Below, piece after piece: positions 25,053-34,038 of a stretch of 64,000 nucleotides of DNA. The position numbers and the translations under genes are program-made. The first letter of the stretch is position 1, and each line of letters starts with the position of its first letter. The notes beneath the pieces are model-generated. The model had not been told where the DNA came from and did not search any database. It worked only from the letters and a program-made list of their open reading frames with translations. The stretch lies in assembly GCF_014645815.1 (NCBI RefSeq), contig NZ_BMML01000035.1, positions 1 to 64,000 of the forward strand. The letters run 5' to 3'. Source of the DNA: Streptomyces fuscichromogenes. GTDB taxonomy: Bacteria; Actinomycetota; Actinomycetes; Streptomycetales; Streptomycetaceae.

Positions 25053-26489
25053 ATGTCACAAGAGACCGCACGTCGCGGGGGCGCCGGATGGGCGCTCGTC
25101 ATCACCAGCGTCGCCGGATTCATGGCGGCCCTCGACAACCTCGTCGTCACCACCGCCCTGCCGTCGATCCGCAGGGACCTCGGCGGAGCCCTGGACGACC
25201 TCGAGTGGACCGTGAGCGCCTACACGCTCACCTTCGCCGTCCTGTTGATGTTCGGCGCCGCCCTCGGTGACCGCTTTGGCCGCCGCCGGCTCTTCCTCGC
25301 CGGACTCGCCGTCTTCACCGGCGCCTCCGCCGCCGCGGCCATGGCGCCCGGCATCGACTCCCTGATCGCCGCCCGCGCGGTGCAGGGCGTCGGCGCGGCG
25401 ATCATGATGCCCCTCACGCTCACCCTGCTGACGGCCGCCGTGCCCGAGGCCAAGCGCGGGATGGCGTACGGCATCTGGGGTGCCGTCAACGGGCTCGCCG
25501 TCGCCTCCGGACCGCTCATCGGCGGCAGCCTCACCGAACACGTGTCCTGGCACTGGATCTTCTGGCTGAACGTGCCGCTCGGCCTCGTCCTGCTGCCGCT
25601 CGCCCGCCTGCGCCTCGCCGAGTCCCACGGCACCGGTGCCCCGCTCGACATCCCCGGCACCCTGCTCGCCAGCGGCGGCCTCTTCGGGATCGTCTACGGC
25701 CTGGTACGCGGCCCCGCCGACGGCTGGACCAGCCCGCTCGTGCTCACCGGGCTCTTCGCGGGCGGCGTCCTGCTCGTCGGCTTCGTCCTGCACGGCAGCC
25801 GCGCCAAGAACCCCATGCTGCCGATGCGGCTCTTCCGCTCCCGCGCCTTCTCCGGGATCAACGCGGCCAGCCTGCTGATGTTCCTCGGCATGTTCGGGTC
25901 GATCTTCCTGCTCAGCCAGTACATGCAGGGCGTGCTCGGCTACTCGCCCACCGAGGCCGGCCTCAGGATGCTGCCCTGGACCGGCATGCCGATGATCGTC
26001 GCACCGATCGCGGGCATACTGTCCGACCGGATAGGCGGCCGCCCCGTCGTCGCCGCCGGACTCTTCCTCCAGGCCGCCGGACTCGGCTACCTCGCCTCCG
26101 TCGTCACCGCGCACGCCTCCTACGGAGCCCAGCTGCCCGGTCTGATCGTCAGTGGCATCGGCATGGCCCTGTACTTCGCCCCGGCCGCCAACCTGGTGAT
26201 GTCCGCCGTACGCCCGCAGGAACAGGGCATCGCCTCCGGCGCCAACAACGCGCTGCGTGAGGTCGGCGGCGCACTCGGCGTCGCGGTCATGTCGTCGATC
26301 TTCGCCGCCCAGGGCGGCTACGAGAGCGCTCAGAGCTTCGTGGACGGACTGCGGCCCGCCCTGGTCACCGGTGCGGCCGTGGTGGCCCTCGCCGGGATCG
26401 CGGCCCTGGTCATCCCCGGCCGGCGGCGCGCCGCGCGGCTCGTCGCCGAGGGTGAGCCGGTCCCGGCGCTGGAGACCGTCGGCGGCTGA
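25053..26489 (+). CDS. MFS drug exporter (DHA2 family)
   Basis: The 478-residue protein has 14 hydrophobic segments. Near the N-terminus is FMAALDNLVVTTALPSIRRDL, the motif D1 of 14-helix drug:H+ antiporters, followed by FGAALGDRFGRRRLFLAGLA (motif A) and the motif C-like GPLIGGSL. Export of a toxic compound across the cytoplasmic membrane is likely; the substrate is unknown. It is controlled by the neighbouring TetR through the upstream palindrome (inference). The ribosome site is GGGGGAG. Confidence 0.92.
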   Translation: MSQETARRGGAGWALVITSVAGFMAALDNLVVTTALPSIRRDLGGALDDLEWTVSAYTLTFAVLLMFGAALGDRFGRRRLFLAGLAVFTGASAAAAMAPGIDSLIAARAVQGVGAAIMMPLTLTLLTAAVPEAKRGMAYGIWGAVNGLAVASGPLIGGSLTEHVSWHWIFWLNVPLGLVLLPLARLRLAESHGTGAPLDIPGTLLASGGLFGIVYGLVRGPADGWTSPLVLTGLFAGGVLLVGFVLHGSRAKNPMLPMRLFRSRAFSGINAASLLMFLGMFGSIFLLSQYMQGVLGYSPTEAGLRMLPWTGMPMIVAPIAGILSDRIGGRPVVAAGLFLQAAGLGYLASVVTAHASYGAQLPGLIVSGIGMALYFAPAANLVMSAVRPQEQGIASGANNALREVGGALGVAVMSSIFAAQGGYESAQSFVDGLRPALVTGAAVVALAGIAALVIPGRRRAARLVAEGEPVPALETVGG

Positions 26490-26511
26490 GAACGACCGGT
26501 CATGACCGACG

Positions 26512-26564
26512 GCACGCGCGCGTGGGGCCCCGTTTCCGGTGGACGGGGTCCCACGCGCGCGTGC
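26512..26564 (+). terminator. terminator after MFS gene
   Basis: A 22-bp stem with one G-T pair: GCACGCGCGCGTGGG then CCCCGT (26512-26533) pairs with ACGGGG then CCCACGCGCGCGTGC (26543-26564). Confidence 0.88.
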
Positions 26565-26611
26565 GGCTCGTGGCGGCCGGGCTGCCGGTGGCGTCTCGTA
26601 GTCTTGGGCGC

Positions 26612-27667
26612 GTGCAGGAACTCCACGACGCCCCACTCGCCCCGCTCACCACCTTCCGGCTCGGCGGCCCCGCCACCCGGCTGGTCACCGCGACCACCGA
26701 CGCCGAGGTGATCGCCGCCGTCCGCGCGGCCGACGACAGCGGGACCCCGCTGCTGGTCATCGGCGGCGGATCGAATCTGGTCATCGGTGACAAGGGTTTC
26801 GACGGCACTGCCCTGCGCATCGCCACCACCGGCTTCGAACTGCGCGGCACGACGCTGGAGCTGGCGGCCGGCGAGGTGTGGACCGACGCGGTCGCCCGCA
26901 CCGTCGAGGCCGGCCTCGCGGGCATCGAGTGCCTCGCCGGGATCCCGGGGTCCGCGGGGGCCACGCCCATCCAGAACGTGGGGGCGTACGGGCAGGAGGT
27001 CTCCTCGACCGTCACCGAGGTCGTCGCGTACGACCGGCGGAGCGGCGAGGCGGTGACGCTGACCAACGAGGAGTGCGCGTTCTCCTACCGGCACAGCCGC
27101 TTCAAGGCCGACCCCGAGCGGTATGTCGTGCTGCGTGTCCGGTTCGGCCTGGAGGACGCCGGCGGGCTGTCGGCGCCGGTGCGGTACGCGGAGGCCGCGC
27201 GGGCGCTCGGGGTGGAACCGGGGGACCGGGTGCCGCTCGCCCACGCCCGTGAGACCGTGCTCAAGCTGCGCGCCGGCAAGGGGATGGTGCTGGATCCCGA
27301 GGATCACGACACCTGGTCGGCGGGGTCCTTCTTCACCAACCCGATCCTCACGGACGAGCAGTTCGCCGCCTTCCACACGCGCGTGCGGGAGCGGCTGGGC
27401 GACGCGGCCGAGCCGCCCGCCTACCCGGCGGGGGACGGACGTACCAAGACCTCGGCGGCCTGGCTGATCGACAAGGCCGGGTTCACCAAGGGGTACGGTG
27501 CCGGCGCGGCCCGGATCTCCACGAAGCACACGCTGGCGCTGACCAACCGGGGCGGAGCCACCACCGAGGATCTGCTGGGGCTGGCCCGGGAGGTCGTCGC
27601 CGGGGTCCGGGAGGCCTTCGGCGTGACCCTGGTCAACGAGCCGGTGACCGTCGGCGTGACCCTCTAG
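26612..27667 (+). CDS. murB: UDP-N-acetylenolpyruvoylglucosamine reductase
   Basis: The GTG start at 26612 gives 351 residues. The FAD-binding domain has LLVIGGGSNLVIGDKGFDG and GIECLAGIPGSAGATPIQNVGAYGQE. The proton-donor Ser is in CAFSYRHSRFK (type I, Tyr loop present). SAAWLIDKAGFTKGYGAGAARIS is the C-terminal signature. MurB uses NADPH to reduce UDP-GlcNAc-enolpyruvate to UDP-MurNAc in peptidoglycan synthesis. The gene stands alone between two terminator-bounded units. Confidence 0.97.
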   Translation: MQELHDAPLAPLTTFRLGGPATRLVTATTDAEVIAAVRAADDSGTPLLVIGGGSNLVIGDKGFDGTALRIATTGFELRGTTLELAAGEVWTDAVARTVEAGLAGIECLAGIPGSAGATPIQNVGAYGQEVSSTVTEVVAYDRRSGEAVTLTNEECAFSYRHSRFKADPERYVVLRVRFGLEDAGGLSAPVRYAEAARALGVEPGDRVPLAHARETVLKLRAGKGMVLDPEDHDTWSAGSFFTNPILTDEQFAAFHTRVRERLGDAAEPPAYPAGDGRTKTSAAWLIDKAGFTKGYGAGAARISTKHTLALTNRGGATTEDLLGLAREVVAGVREAFGVTLVNEPVTVGVTL

Positions 27668-27709
27668 GCGCTCGGAGACGTCCCAGAGGCGTCCGGGGAC
27701 CCGGCGGGT

Positions 27710-28339
27710 TCAGTACGCCACCCCCACCCCCTGCTTCACCGTTCCCTCGTCATCGGTCATCGCCAGCATCGAGTGGGCCACGTCGGCCCGCGCGATGAAA
27801 CGGCCCCTGGGCGGGAAGCCGCCGATCACCGTGCGGTACCTGCCGGTGAGGGGCTTGTCCTGGAGGCGGGGCGGGCGGACGGACGTCCAGTCGGTGCCGC
27901 TGCGGGACAGTTCCGCCTCCATCTCGCGCAGGTCGTCGTAGACCGGCTTGAGGATCCTGCTCACCAGGCCACGTACCGTGCGGTCGACGACCCCGTCGTC
28001 CGGTTCCGGGCCCACCGGTGCCGCGCTGACCACCAGGAGCCGCCGTACGCCCTCGGCCTCCATGGCCGTCAGCACCGTACGGGTCAGGCGGGCGGCGACC
28101 CCGGCGTCCTTGCGGCTGCGCGGGCCCAGGCCGGACAGGACCGCGTCCCGGCCCGTGACCGCAGGGCGGACCGCCTCCGCGTCGGTGAGGTCCGCGCGCA
28201 CGACCTCCAGGCCGGAGCCGGTCACGGTCAGCCGGGCGGGGTCGCGGACGACCGCCGTGACCCGGTGGCCGGACGCCAGTGCCTGGCGGACGATCTCCCG
28301 GCCGATCCCGCCGGTCGCGCCGAAGACAGTGAGGTTCAT
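27710..28339 (-). CDS. NAD(P)H-binding SDR-like protein
   Basis: The 209-residue protein begins MNLTVFGATGGIGREIVRQAL with a TGxxGxxG Rossmann site, then VVRADLTDAEAVRPAVTG and the characteristic RLLVVSAAPVGPEPDD. This belongs to the NAD(P)-binding/NmrA-like atypical SDR group, probably a flavin or quinone reductase-like enzyme. It diverges from a TetR gene, with two palindromic operators between them. The substrate is unknown. Confidence 0.88.
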   Translation of the reverse strand: MNLTVFGATGGIGREIVRQALASGHRVTAVVRDPARLTVTGSGLEVVRADLTDAEAVRPAVTGRDAVLSGLGPRSRKDAGVAARLTRTVLTAMEAEGVRRLLVVSAAPVGPEPDDGVVDRTVRGLVSRILKPVYDDLREMEAELSRSGTDWTSVRPPRLQDKPLTGRYRTVIGGFPPRGRFIARADVAHSMLAMTDDEGTVKQGVGVAY

Positions 28340-28372
28340 GACTGCTCCCGTGTGTTCGTGCGTCAGGAGGTG

Positions 28373-28424
28373 GGTGAGTATTCACTCACCTCTGCTCGGT
28401 CTCTAGAGTGAGTAAGTACTCACC
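28373..28424. promoter_or_regulatory. two TetR operators in divergent gap
   Basis: GGTGAGTATTCACTCACC (28373-28390) and AGTGAGTAAGTACTCACC (28407-28424) share GTGAGT-N4-ACTCAC arms and are 34 bp apart centre to centre. They lie between the divergent SDR and TetR genes, the classic place for control by the TetR product. Confidence 0.82.
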
Positions 28425-28481
28425 CACTCGTCAAGCCTCTGCGGGGCATCCGTCGCACCCGCTGGAAAGGACATGTGATCC

Positions 28482-29120
28482 TTGGGCCTCATGCAGCAGA
28501 AACCGGCCCGCGTCCGCATCCTCGACGCCGCTCACGAGCTGATGCGGACCGTCGGGCTCGCCCGCGCCACCACCAAGGAGATCGCCAGGGCGGCCGGCTG
28601 CTCCGAGGCGGCCCTCTACAAGTACTTCCCCAGCAAGGAAGAGCTGTTCGTGCACGTGCTCACCGAGCGGCTGCCGCGGCTTCTCCCGCTGCTGGGCCGG
28701 CTCACCGTCGAGCCCGGCCGGGGCAGCCTGGAGGACAACCTCACCCAGATCGCCCGCCAGGCCGCGCTCTTCTACGAGGAGAGCTTCCCGATCATCGCGT
28801 CCCTGTACGCCGAGCAGCAGCTCAAGCGGAAGCTCGACGACACGCTCCGCACCATCGGCGCGGGACCGCATGTGCCGATGCGGGCGCTCGACGCCTACCT
28901 GTGCGCCGAGAAGGCGCTCGGCCGGATCCGGCCCGACGCGGACACCACCGCGGCGGCCACCCTGCTCCTCGGCGCCTGCGTCCAGCGCGTCTTCGCCTAC
29001 GACGCGACCCCGACCGGCGAGCGCCCGCCGGTCGACGCGTTCGCCGCCCGCGTCGCCCGCACCCTGCTGGGCGGGATCTCCGTCGCCGCGGAACCCGCCC
29101 GCCCTGCCACCGGCGCCTGA
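28482..29120 (+). CDS. TetR-family transcriptional regulator
   Basis: The 212-residue protein has the helix-turn-helix RILDAAHELMRTVGLARATTKEIARAAGCSEAALYKYFPSKEELF. The start is either TTG 28482 (10 bp after GAAAGGA) or ATG 28491; I prefer the first on spacing. The C-terminal helical domain ends with a run of Ala and Pro. It probably represses the divergent SDR gene and itself through the two palindromes at 28373-28424. Confidence 0.9.
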   Translation: MGLMQQKPARVRILDAAHELMRTVGLARATTKEIARAAGCSEAALYKYFPSKEELFVHVLTERLPRLLPLLGRLTVEPGRGSLEDNLTQIARQAALFYEESFPIIASLYAEQQLKRKLDDTLRTIGAGPHVPMRALDAYLCAEKALGRIRPDADTTAAATLLLGACVQRVFAYDATPTGERPPVDAFAARVARTLLGGISVAAEPARPATGA

Positions 29121-29122
29121 CC

Positions 29123-29206
29123 AGGACTCAGGGCAGGGGACTCAGGGCAGGGGACTCAGGACAGCGGAATCAGGACACGGGAATCAGGACACGGGAGTCA
29201 GGACAC
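29123..29206. repeat. 14-15 bp minisatellite
   Basis: Six tandem units of the form GGACTCAGGGCAGGG, later GAATCAGGACACGG, fill the space after the TetR gene and run into the last codons and stop of the adenosine deaminase gene, whose stop TGA lies within the final unit. The units are contiguous, without spacers. Confidence 0.8.
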
Positions 29207-30244
29207 GGGCAGCGGGGCGACGAGCCAGGTGTCGATGTCGGCGAGGAGCCTGGCCTTCGCATCCTCCGGTGCCGCCGAGCCGCGGACGGACTGGCGGGCC
29301 AGCTCGGCCAGTTCCGCGTCCGTGAAGGCGTGGTGCACGCGCGCGATGTCGTACTGCGCGGCCAGCCGGGAGCCGAACAGGAGCGGATCGTCGGCGCCCA
29401 GGGCCATCGGGACGCCCGCCTCGAAGAGGGTCCGCAGCGGGACGTCCTCGGGCTTCTCGTAGACGCCCAGGGCCACGTTGGAGGCCGGGCACACCTCGCA
29501 GGTGATCTCCCGGTCCGCCAGGCGCTTGAGCAGCCTCGGGTCCTCCGCCGCCCGTACGCCGTGGCCGATCCGGGAGGCGTGCAGGTCGTCCAGGCAGTCC
29601 CGCACGGACGCCGGGCCGGTCAGCTCGCCGCCGTGCGGGGCCGCCAGCAGGCCGCCCTCGCGCGCGATGTGGAACGCCCGGTCGAAGTCCCGTGCCATGC
29701 CGCGCCGCTCGTCGTTCGACAGCCCGAAGCCGACCACACCCCGGTCCGCGTACCGGACGGCGAGCCGGGCCAGCGTGCGCGCGTCCAAGGGGTGCTTCAT
29801 ACGGTTCGCGGCCACCAGGACGCGCATGCCGAGGCCGGTCTCCCTGGAGGTCGTCTCGACCGCGTCCAGGATGATCTCCAGGGCCGGGATCAGGCCGCCC
29901 AGACGCGGGGCGTAGGACGTCGGGTCCACCTGGATCTCCAGCCAGCCCGAGCCGTCCTTGAGGTCCTCCTCGGCGGCCTCCCGGACCAGCCGCTGGATGT
30001 CCTCGGGCGCTCTGAGGCAGGAGCGCGCGGCGTCGTACAGCCGTTGGAAGCGGAACCAGCCCCGTTCGTCGGTGGCCCGCAGTCTCGGTGGTTCGCCGCT
30101 GGTCAGGGCATCGGTCAGCGCCTCGGGGAGGCGCACGCCGTACTTGTCGGCCAGTTCCAGGACGGTTCCCGGCCGCATCGAACCGGTGAAGTGCAGATGC
30201 AGATGAGCTTTCGGCAGCTCAGTGACATCACGTACGTGCTCCAT
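29198..30244 (-). CDS. add: adenosine deaminase
   Basis: The 348-residue protein begins MEHVRDVTELPKAHLHLHFTGS with the HxH zinc motif. The active-site regions follow: AGELTG-type HGGELTG, GHGVRA, and CPASNVALGVY with SNDERRG and GADDPLLFGSRLAAQY. It converts adenosine to inosine in purine salvage, in the cytoplasm. A second Streptomyces add gene is usual, so this may be a paralogue with a different substrate preference. It is monocistronic on the minus strand; the C-terminal codons overlap the minisatellite. Confidence 0.92.
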   Translation of the reverse strand: MEHVRDVTELPKAHLHLHFTGSMRPGTVLELADKYGVRLPEALTDALTSGEPPRLRATDERGWFRFQRLYDAARSCLRAPEDIQRLVREAAEEDLKDGSGWLEIQVDPTSYAPRLGGLIPALEIILDAVETTSRETGLGMRVLVAANRMKHPLDARTLARLAVRYADRGVVGFGLSNDERRGMARDFDRAFHIAREGGLLAAPHGGELTGPASVRDCLDDLHASRIGHGVRAAEDPRLLKRLADREITCEVCPASNVALGVYEKPEDVPLRTLFEAGVPMALGADDPLLFGSRLAAQYDIARVHHAFTDAELAELARQSVRGSAAPEDAKARLLADIDTWLVAPLPVS

Positions 30245-30306
30245 TCCAGGATCCTGCCGTACGTACCTGTCGTACCGGTAGCGGATTCACCTTTAGTGGC
30301 CTTGCT

Positions 30307-30360
30307 CGCACACGGGAACGGGCCGCCTCCCCGCGGGGAGACGGCCCGTTCCCGTGTGCG
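30307..30360. terminator. strong terminator between aspC and add
   Basis: CGCACACGGGAACGGGCCGC (from 30307) pairs with GCGGCCCGTTCCCGTGTGCG-like text ending at 30360 through a long stem with one mismatch; the tip is CTCCCCGCGGGGAG. It ends the minus-strand aspC transcript. Confidence 0.88.
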
Positions 30361-30380
30361 TGGCGCGCGCTGTCGTGAGG

Positions 30381-31607
30381 TCAGTCCTTGGCGTCCGCCA
30401 GCAGCTTCTGCATGCGGCTCACGCCCTCGGCGAGGTCCTCGTCACCGAGCGCGTAGGACAGGCGCAGGTAGCCGGGCGTGCCGAAGGCCTCGCCGGGGAC
30501 GACCGCGACCTCGGCCTCCTCCAGGATCAGCTCGGCCAGCTCCACCGAGGAGGCCGGGCGCCTGCCGCGGATCTCCTTGCCGAGCAGCGCCTTGACCGAC
30601 GGGTAGGCGTAGAAGGCGCCCTCGGGTACGGGGCAGAACACGCCGTCGATCTCGTTGAGCATCCGCACGATCGTCTGGCGGCGCCGGTCGAAGGCCTCCC
30701 GCATCTTCGCCACGGCCGCCAGGTCGCCGGAGACGGCGGCCAGGGCGGCGACCTGCGCCACGTTGGAGACGTTGGACGTGGCGTGCGACTGGAGGTTCGT
30801 GGCCGCCTTGACGACGTCCTTGGGGCCGATGACCCAGCCGACCCGCCAGCCGGTCATGGCGTACGTCTTCGCCACGCCGTTGACCACGATGCACTTGTCG
30901 CGCAGCTCGGGCAGGACCGCCGGCAGCGAGGTGAACTTCGCGTCGCCGTAGACCAGGTGCTCGTAGATCTCGTCCGTGAGGACCCACAGGCCGTGCTCCA
31001 CGGCCCAGCGGCCGATCGCCTCGGTCTCGGCCTCGCTGTAGACCGCGCCGGTCGGGTTGGACGGGGAGACGAAGAGCACGACCTTCGTCTTCTCGGTACG
31101 GGCCGCCTCCAGCTGCTCCACGGAGACGCGGTAGCCGGTGGTCTCGTCCGCGACGACCTCGACCGGGACACCGCCGGCCAGCCGGATGGACTCCGGGTAG
31201 GTCGTCCAGTACGGGGCGGGGACGATGACCTCGTCGCCCGGGTCGAGGATCGCGGCGAAGGCCTCGTAGATGGCCTGCTTGCCGCCGTTGGTGACGAGGA
31301 CCTGGGAGGCGTCGACCTCGTAGCCGGAGTCCCGCAGGGTCTTGGCGGCGATCGCGGCCTTCAGCTCGGGCAGACCGCCGGCCGGGGTGTAGCGGTGGTA
31401 CTTCGGGTTCTTGCAGGCCTCGATGGCGGCCTCGACGATGTAGTCCGGCGTCGGGAAGTCGGGCTCACCGGCGCCGAAGCCGATCACCGGACGCCCGGCG
31501 GCCTTGAGGGCCTTGGCCTTGGCGTCCACGGCGAGGGTGGCGGACTCGGAGATCGCGCCGACTCGGGCGGAGACCCGGCGCTCGGTGGGAGGGGTTGCAG
31601 CGCTCAT
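30381..31607 (-). CDS. aspC: aspartate/aromatic aminotransferase, class I
   Basis: The 408-residue PLP enzyme starts MSAATPPTERRVSARVGAIS. It has GAGEPDFPTPDYIVEAA, NGGKQAIYEAF, SPSNPTGAVYSEAE, and the PLP lysine in VNGVAKTYAMTGWRVGW. The C-terminal Arg is in GYLRLSYALGDE. It belongs to the Ib aspartate aminotransferase subgroup: transfers amino groups between aspartate and 2-oxoglutarate. The start is ATG 31607; an ATG at 31616 is possible. It lies just before the tRNA-Trp gene on the opposite strand, as in other Streptomyces. Confidence 0.95.
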   Translation of the reverse strand: MSAATPPTERRVSARVGAISESATLAVDAKAKALKAAGRPVIGFGAGEPDFPTPDYIVEAAIEACKNPKYHRYTPAGGLPELKAAIAAKTLRDSGYEVDASQVLVTNGGKQAIYEAFAAILDPGDEVIVPAPYWTTYPESIRLAGGVPVEVVADETTGYRVSVEQLEAARTEKTKVVLFVSPSNPTGAVYSEAETEAIGRWAVEHGLWVLTDEIYEHLVYGDAKFTSLPAVLPELRDKCIVVNGVAKTYAMTGWRVGWVIGPKDVVKAATNLQSHATSNVSNVAQVAALAAVSGDLAAVAKMREAFDRRRQTIVRMLNEIDGVFCPVPEGAFYAYPSVKALLGKEIRGRRPASSVELAELILEEAEVAVVPGEAFGTPGYLRLSYALGDEDLAEGVSRMQKLLADAKD

Positions 31608-31867
31608 GGTGCCCATCGTTTCAGACCGGAAACCTGCCCGGCACGCCGGTTTCACAGACTGAACAACTACGGGCCGAACCATGAACAAGCGTGCGGATCC
31701 GGCCCCCGGCCAGGACGATCTTCCGTACGGCGGCCCCGACTGCCGCTTTCTGTTCGACGCGGCGCCGCGGACCACGTACACTCTCACCTCGTTGGCCTTC
31801 AACAGCCGTGCCTGAGCGGGTGCACACCGAGCACGCGGGTGGATGCGGTACGTTGGGGAACACACAA

Positions 31868-31940
31868 AGGGTCGTAGCTCAATTGGTAGAGCACCGGTCT
31901 CCAAAACCGGCGGTTGGGGGTTCAAGTCCCTCCGGCCCTG
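31868..31940 (+). tRNA. tRNA-Trp (CCA)
   Basis: The acceptor AGGGTCG (31868-31874) pairs with CGGCCCT (31933-31939), G at 31940 is the discriminator. The anticodon loop CTCCAAA carries CCA. The T arm has TTCAAGT with one G-U pair. It precedes secE, the usual order upstream of secE-nusG in bacteria. Confidence 0.97.
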
Positions 31941-32049
31941 CTACACACACCGCCAGGATGTGTGCGCATGTACGTACAAGTATTGCACCGCCGTGCGGCT
32001 CCAGAAACCGGGCGCGGCACGGCCATGACCCGGGACCAGGTGAGGACGA

Positions 32050-32331
32050 ATGACGGACGCCGTGGGCTCCATCGACACGCCTGATGCCGATGAGGTGCAG
32101 GAGTCCAAGAAGGGCCGCAAGGGCGGTAAGCGTGCCAAGAAGGGCCCGCTGAAGCGTCTCGGTACCTTCTATCGCCAGATCATCGCGGAGCTCCGCAAGG
32201 TCGTCTGGCCGACTCGAAACCAGCTGACGTCGTACACCACCGTGGTGATCTTCTTCGTCGCCATCATGATCGCTCTGGTGACCGTGATTGACTATGGACT
32301 CAACCACGCGGCCAAGTACGTCTTCGGCTGA
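32050..32331 (+). CDS. secE: preprotein translocase subunit SecE
   Basis: The 93-residue protein has a hydrophilic, Lys-rich N-terminus followed by the SecE signature RQIIAELRKVVWPTRNQLTS and one membrane helix (VVIFFVAIMIALVTVIDYGL). It is the small gamma subunit of the SecYEG channel. A hairpin-U tract attenuator separates it from nusG. Confidence 0.96.
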   Translation: MTDAVGSIDTPDADEVQESKKGRKGGKRAKKGPLKRLGTFYRQIIAELRKVVWPTRNQLTSYTTVVIFFVAIMIALVTVIDYGLNHAAKYVFG

Positions 32332-32343
32332 GCACAGAGCGAA

Positions 32344-32369
32344 GGGCGCCGTGGTACCGGCGCCCGTTT
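32344..32369 (+). terminator. attenuator between secE and nusG
   Basis: GGGCGCCG (32344-32351) pairs with CGGCGCCC (32358-32365) around loop TGGTAC and is followed by GTTTTC, a weak rho-independent structure that could reduce readthrough to nusG. Confidence 0.6.
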
Positions 32370-32411
32370 TCGCATGTTCCACCCCTATGTATCCAGGAAG
32401 AAGCAGCCATC

Positions 32412-33287
32412 GTGTCTGACCCGAACCTGAACGACGCCGTCGAGGCCGTCGAGCCCGAAGAGGCCGTCGAAGACGAGCTGGACATCGTCGAGGGCGCGGA
32501 CGAGCAGGACGAGTTCGAGGCTGCCGAGGCCGAGCTGGAGGAGCCGGCCGAGGAGACCGCGGTCCACGCCGAGGACGAGGACGAGGACTCCGAAGAGGAC
32601 GAGGACGCCGTCGAGGCCGAGGAGACCGACGAGGTCGAAGAGGCTGTCGAGGAAGAGCCCGCCGAGCCGGTCGACCCCGTCCAGGCGCTGCGCGACGAGC
32701 TGCGCGTGCTCCCCGGCGAGTGGTACGTCATCCACACGTACGCCGGCTACGAGAACCGCGTGAAGACCAACCTGGAGCAGCGCGCCGTCTCGCTGAACGT
32801 CGAGGACTACATCTTCCAGGCCGAGGTGCCGCAGGAAGAGGTCGTCCAGATCAAGAACGGCGACCGCAAGACCATCAAGCAGAACAAGCTGCCCGGTTAT
32901 GTGCTCGTCCGTATGGACCTGACCAACGAGTCGTGGGGTGTCGTCCGTAACACCCCCGGCGTCACCGGCTTCGTCGGCAACGCGTACGACCCCTACCCGC
33001 TGACCCTGGACGAGATCGTCAAGATGCTCGCGCCGGAGGCCGAGGAGAAGGCGGCACGCGAGGCGGCGGAGGCCGAGGGCAAGCCGGCGCCGCAGCGCAA
33101 GGTCGAGGTCCAGGTGCTGGACTTCGAGGTGGGCGACTCGGTGACGGTGACCGACGGTCCGTTCGCCACGCTGCAGGCCACGATCAACGAGATCAACCCG
33201 GACTCCAAGAAGGTCAAGGGTCTGGTGGAGATCTTCGGGCGTGAGACGCCTGTCGAGCTTTCGTTCGACCAGATTCAGAAGAACTGA
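32412..33287 (+). CDS. nusG: transcription antitermination factor NusG
   Basis: The GTG start at 32412 gives 291 residues. The first 90 or so are almost all Glu, Asp, Ala and Val, the acidic extension of actinobacterial NusG. The NGN domain begins EWYVIHTYAGYENRVKTNLE, with GYVLVRMDLTNESWGVVRNTPGVTGFVG, and the C-terminal KOW domain has FEVGDSVTVTDGPFATLQATI. It binds RNA polymerase and Rho or S10 and couples transcription with translation. Confidence 0.96.
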   Translation: MSDPNLNDAVEAVEPEEAVEDELDIVEGADEQDEFEAAEAELEEPAEETAVHAEDEDEDSEEDEDAVEAEETDEVEEAVEEEPAEPVDPVQALRDELRVLPGEWYVIHTYAGYENRVKTNLEQRAVSLNVEDYIFQAEVPQEEVVQIKNGDRKTIKQNKLPGYVLVRMDLTNESWGVVRNTPGVTGFVGNAYDPYPLTLDEIVKMLAPEAEEKAAREAAEAEGKPAPQRKVEVQVLDFEVGDSVTVTDGPFATLQATINEINPDSKKVKGLVEIFGRETPVELSFDQIQKN

Positions 33288-33318
33288 GTCGGTCGGTCGT
33301 TCGTCGGCCGCGGGCCGG

Positions 33319-33366
33319 TGGGGGCTGTTCGCGCAGTTCCCGGCGCCCCTCAGGGGGCGCGCCCCA
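33319..33366. repeat. Streptomyces intergenic element, copy 1
   Basis: GGCTGTTCGCGCAGTTCCC followed by GGCGCCCCTCAGGGGGCGC (hairpin 33344-33361). Related copies lie at about 35914-35959 and 46731-46771. The rest of the 33288-33522 gap holds nothing else recognised, apart from the rplK ribosome site (GAGAG). Confidence 0.7.
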
Positions 33367-33522
33367 GCTGGATGTCCGTGTCAGGTCAGGTGCCGTTTCC
33401 CGGCCCCTGACCTGCTCGGTTTTTGGCCGCGCATCTATACCCGTTATCGTTGTGCGGTATGCCTGCGTTCGGGTTGGTCCCCTCGCGCAGGCAGGACCCG
33501 AAATGAAAGGACCCGGAGAGCT

Positions 33523-33957
33523 ATGCCTCCCAAGAAGAAGAAGGTCACGGGGCTCATCAAGCTCCAGATCAACGCCGGTGCGGCGAACCCGGCCCCGCCG
33601 GTCGGCCCCGCGCTCGGTCAGCACGGCGTCAACATCATGGAGTTCTGCAAGGCCTACAACGCCGCGACCGAGTCGCAGCGTGGCTGGGTCATCCCGGTGG
33701 AGATCACGGTCTACGAGGACCGTTCCTTCACCTTCGTGACCAAGACCCCGCCGGCCGCGAAGATGATCCTCAAGGCCGCTGGCGTCGAGAAGGGCTCCGG
33801 CGAGCCGCACAAGACCAAGGTCGCCAAGATCACCGAGGCGCAGGTCCGTGAGATCGCCACGACCAAGCTTCCCGACCTGAACGCCAACGACCTGGACGCC
33901 GCGTCGAAGATCATCGCCGGCACCGCCCGTTCCATGGGCATCACGGTCGAGGGCTGA
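33523..33957 (+). CDS. rplK: 50S ribosomal protein L11
   Basis: The 144-residue product has the N-terminal domain [20 protein letters not shown] with [20 protein letters not shown], the loop bound by thiostrepton and micrococcin, and the C-terminal signature [11 protein letters not shown]. It binds 23S rRNA at the GTPase centre and is needed for the RelA stringent response. rplA follows after about 80 bp. Confidence 0.97.
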
Positions 33958-34038
33958 ACCCCACCTTCGTAGAACCACCGTGGTAGGGCCTGCTCGGCCC
34001 GTACACCACGACTCCTTCAGAACACACAGGAGCAAGTT

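Noticed and set aside
29123..29206. CRISPR-like array
   Set aside because: Units are contiguous without spacers and too short.
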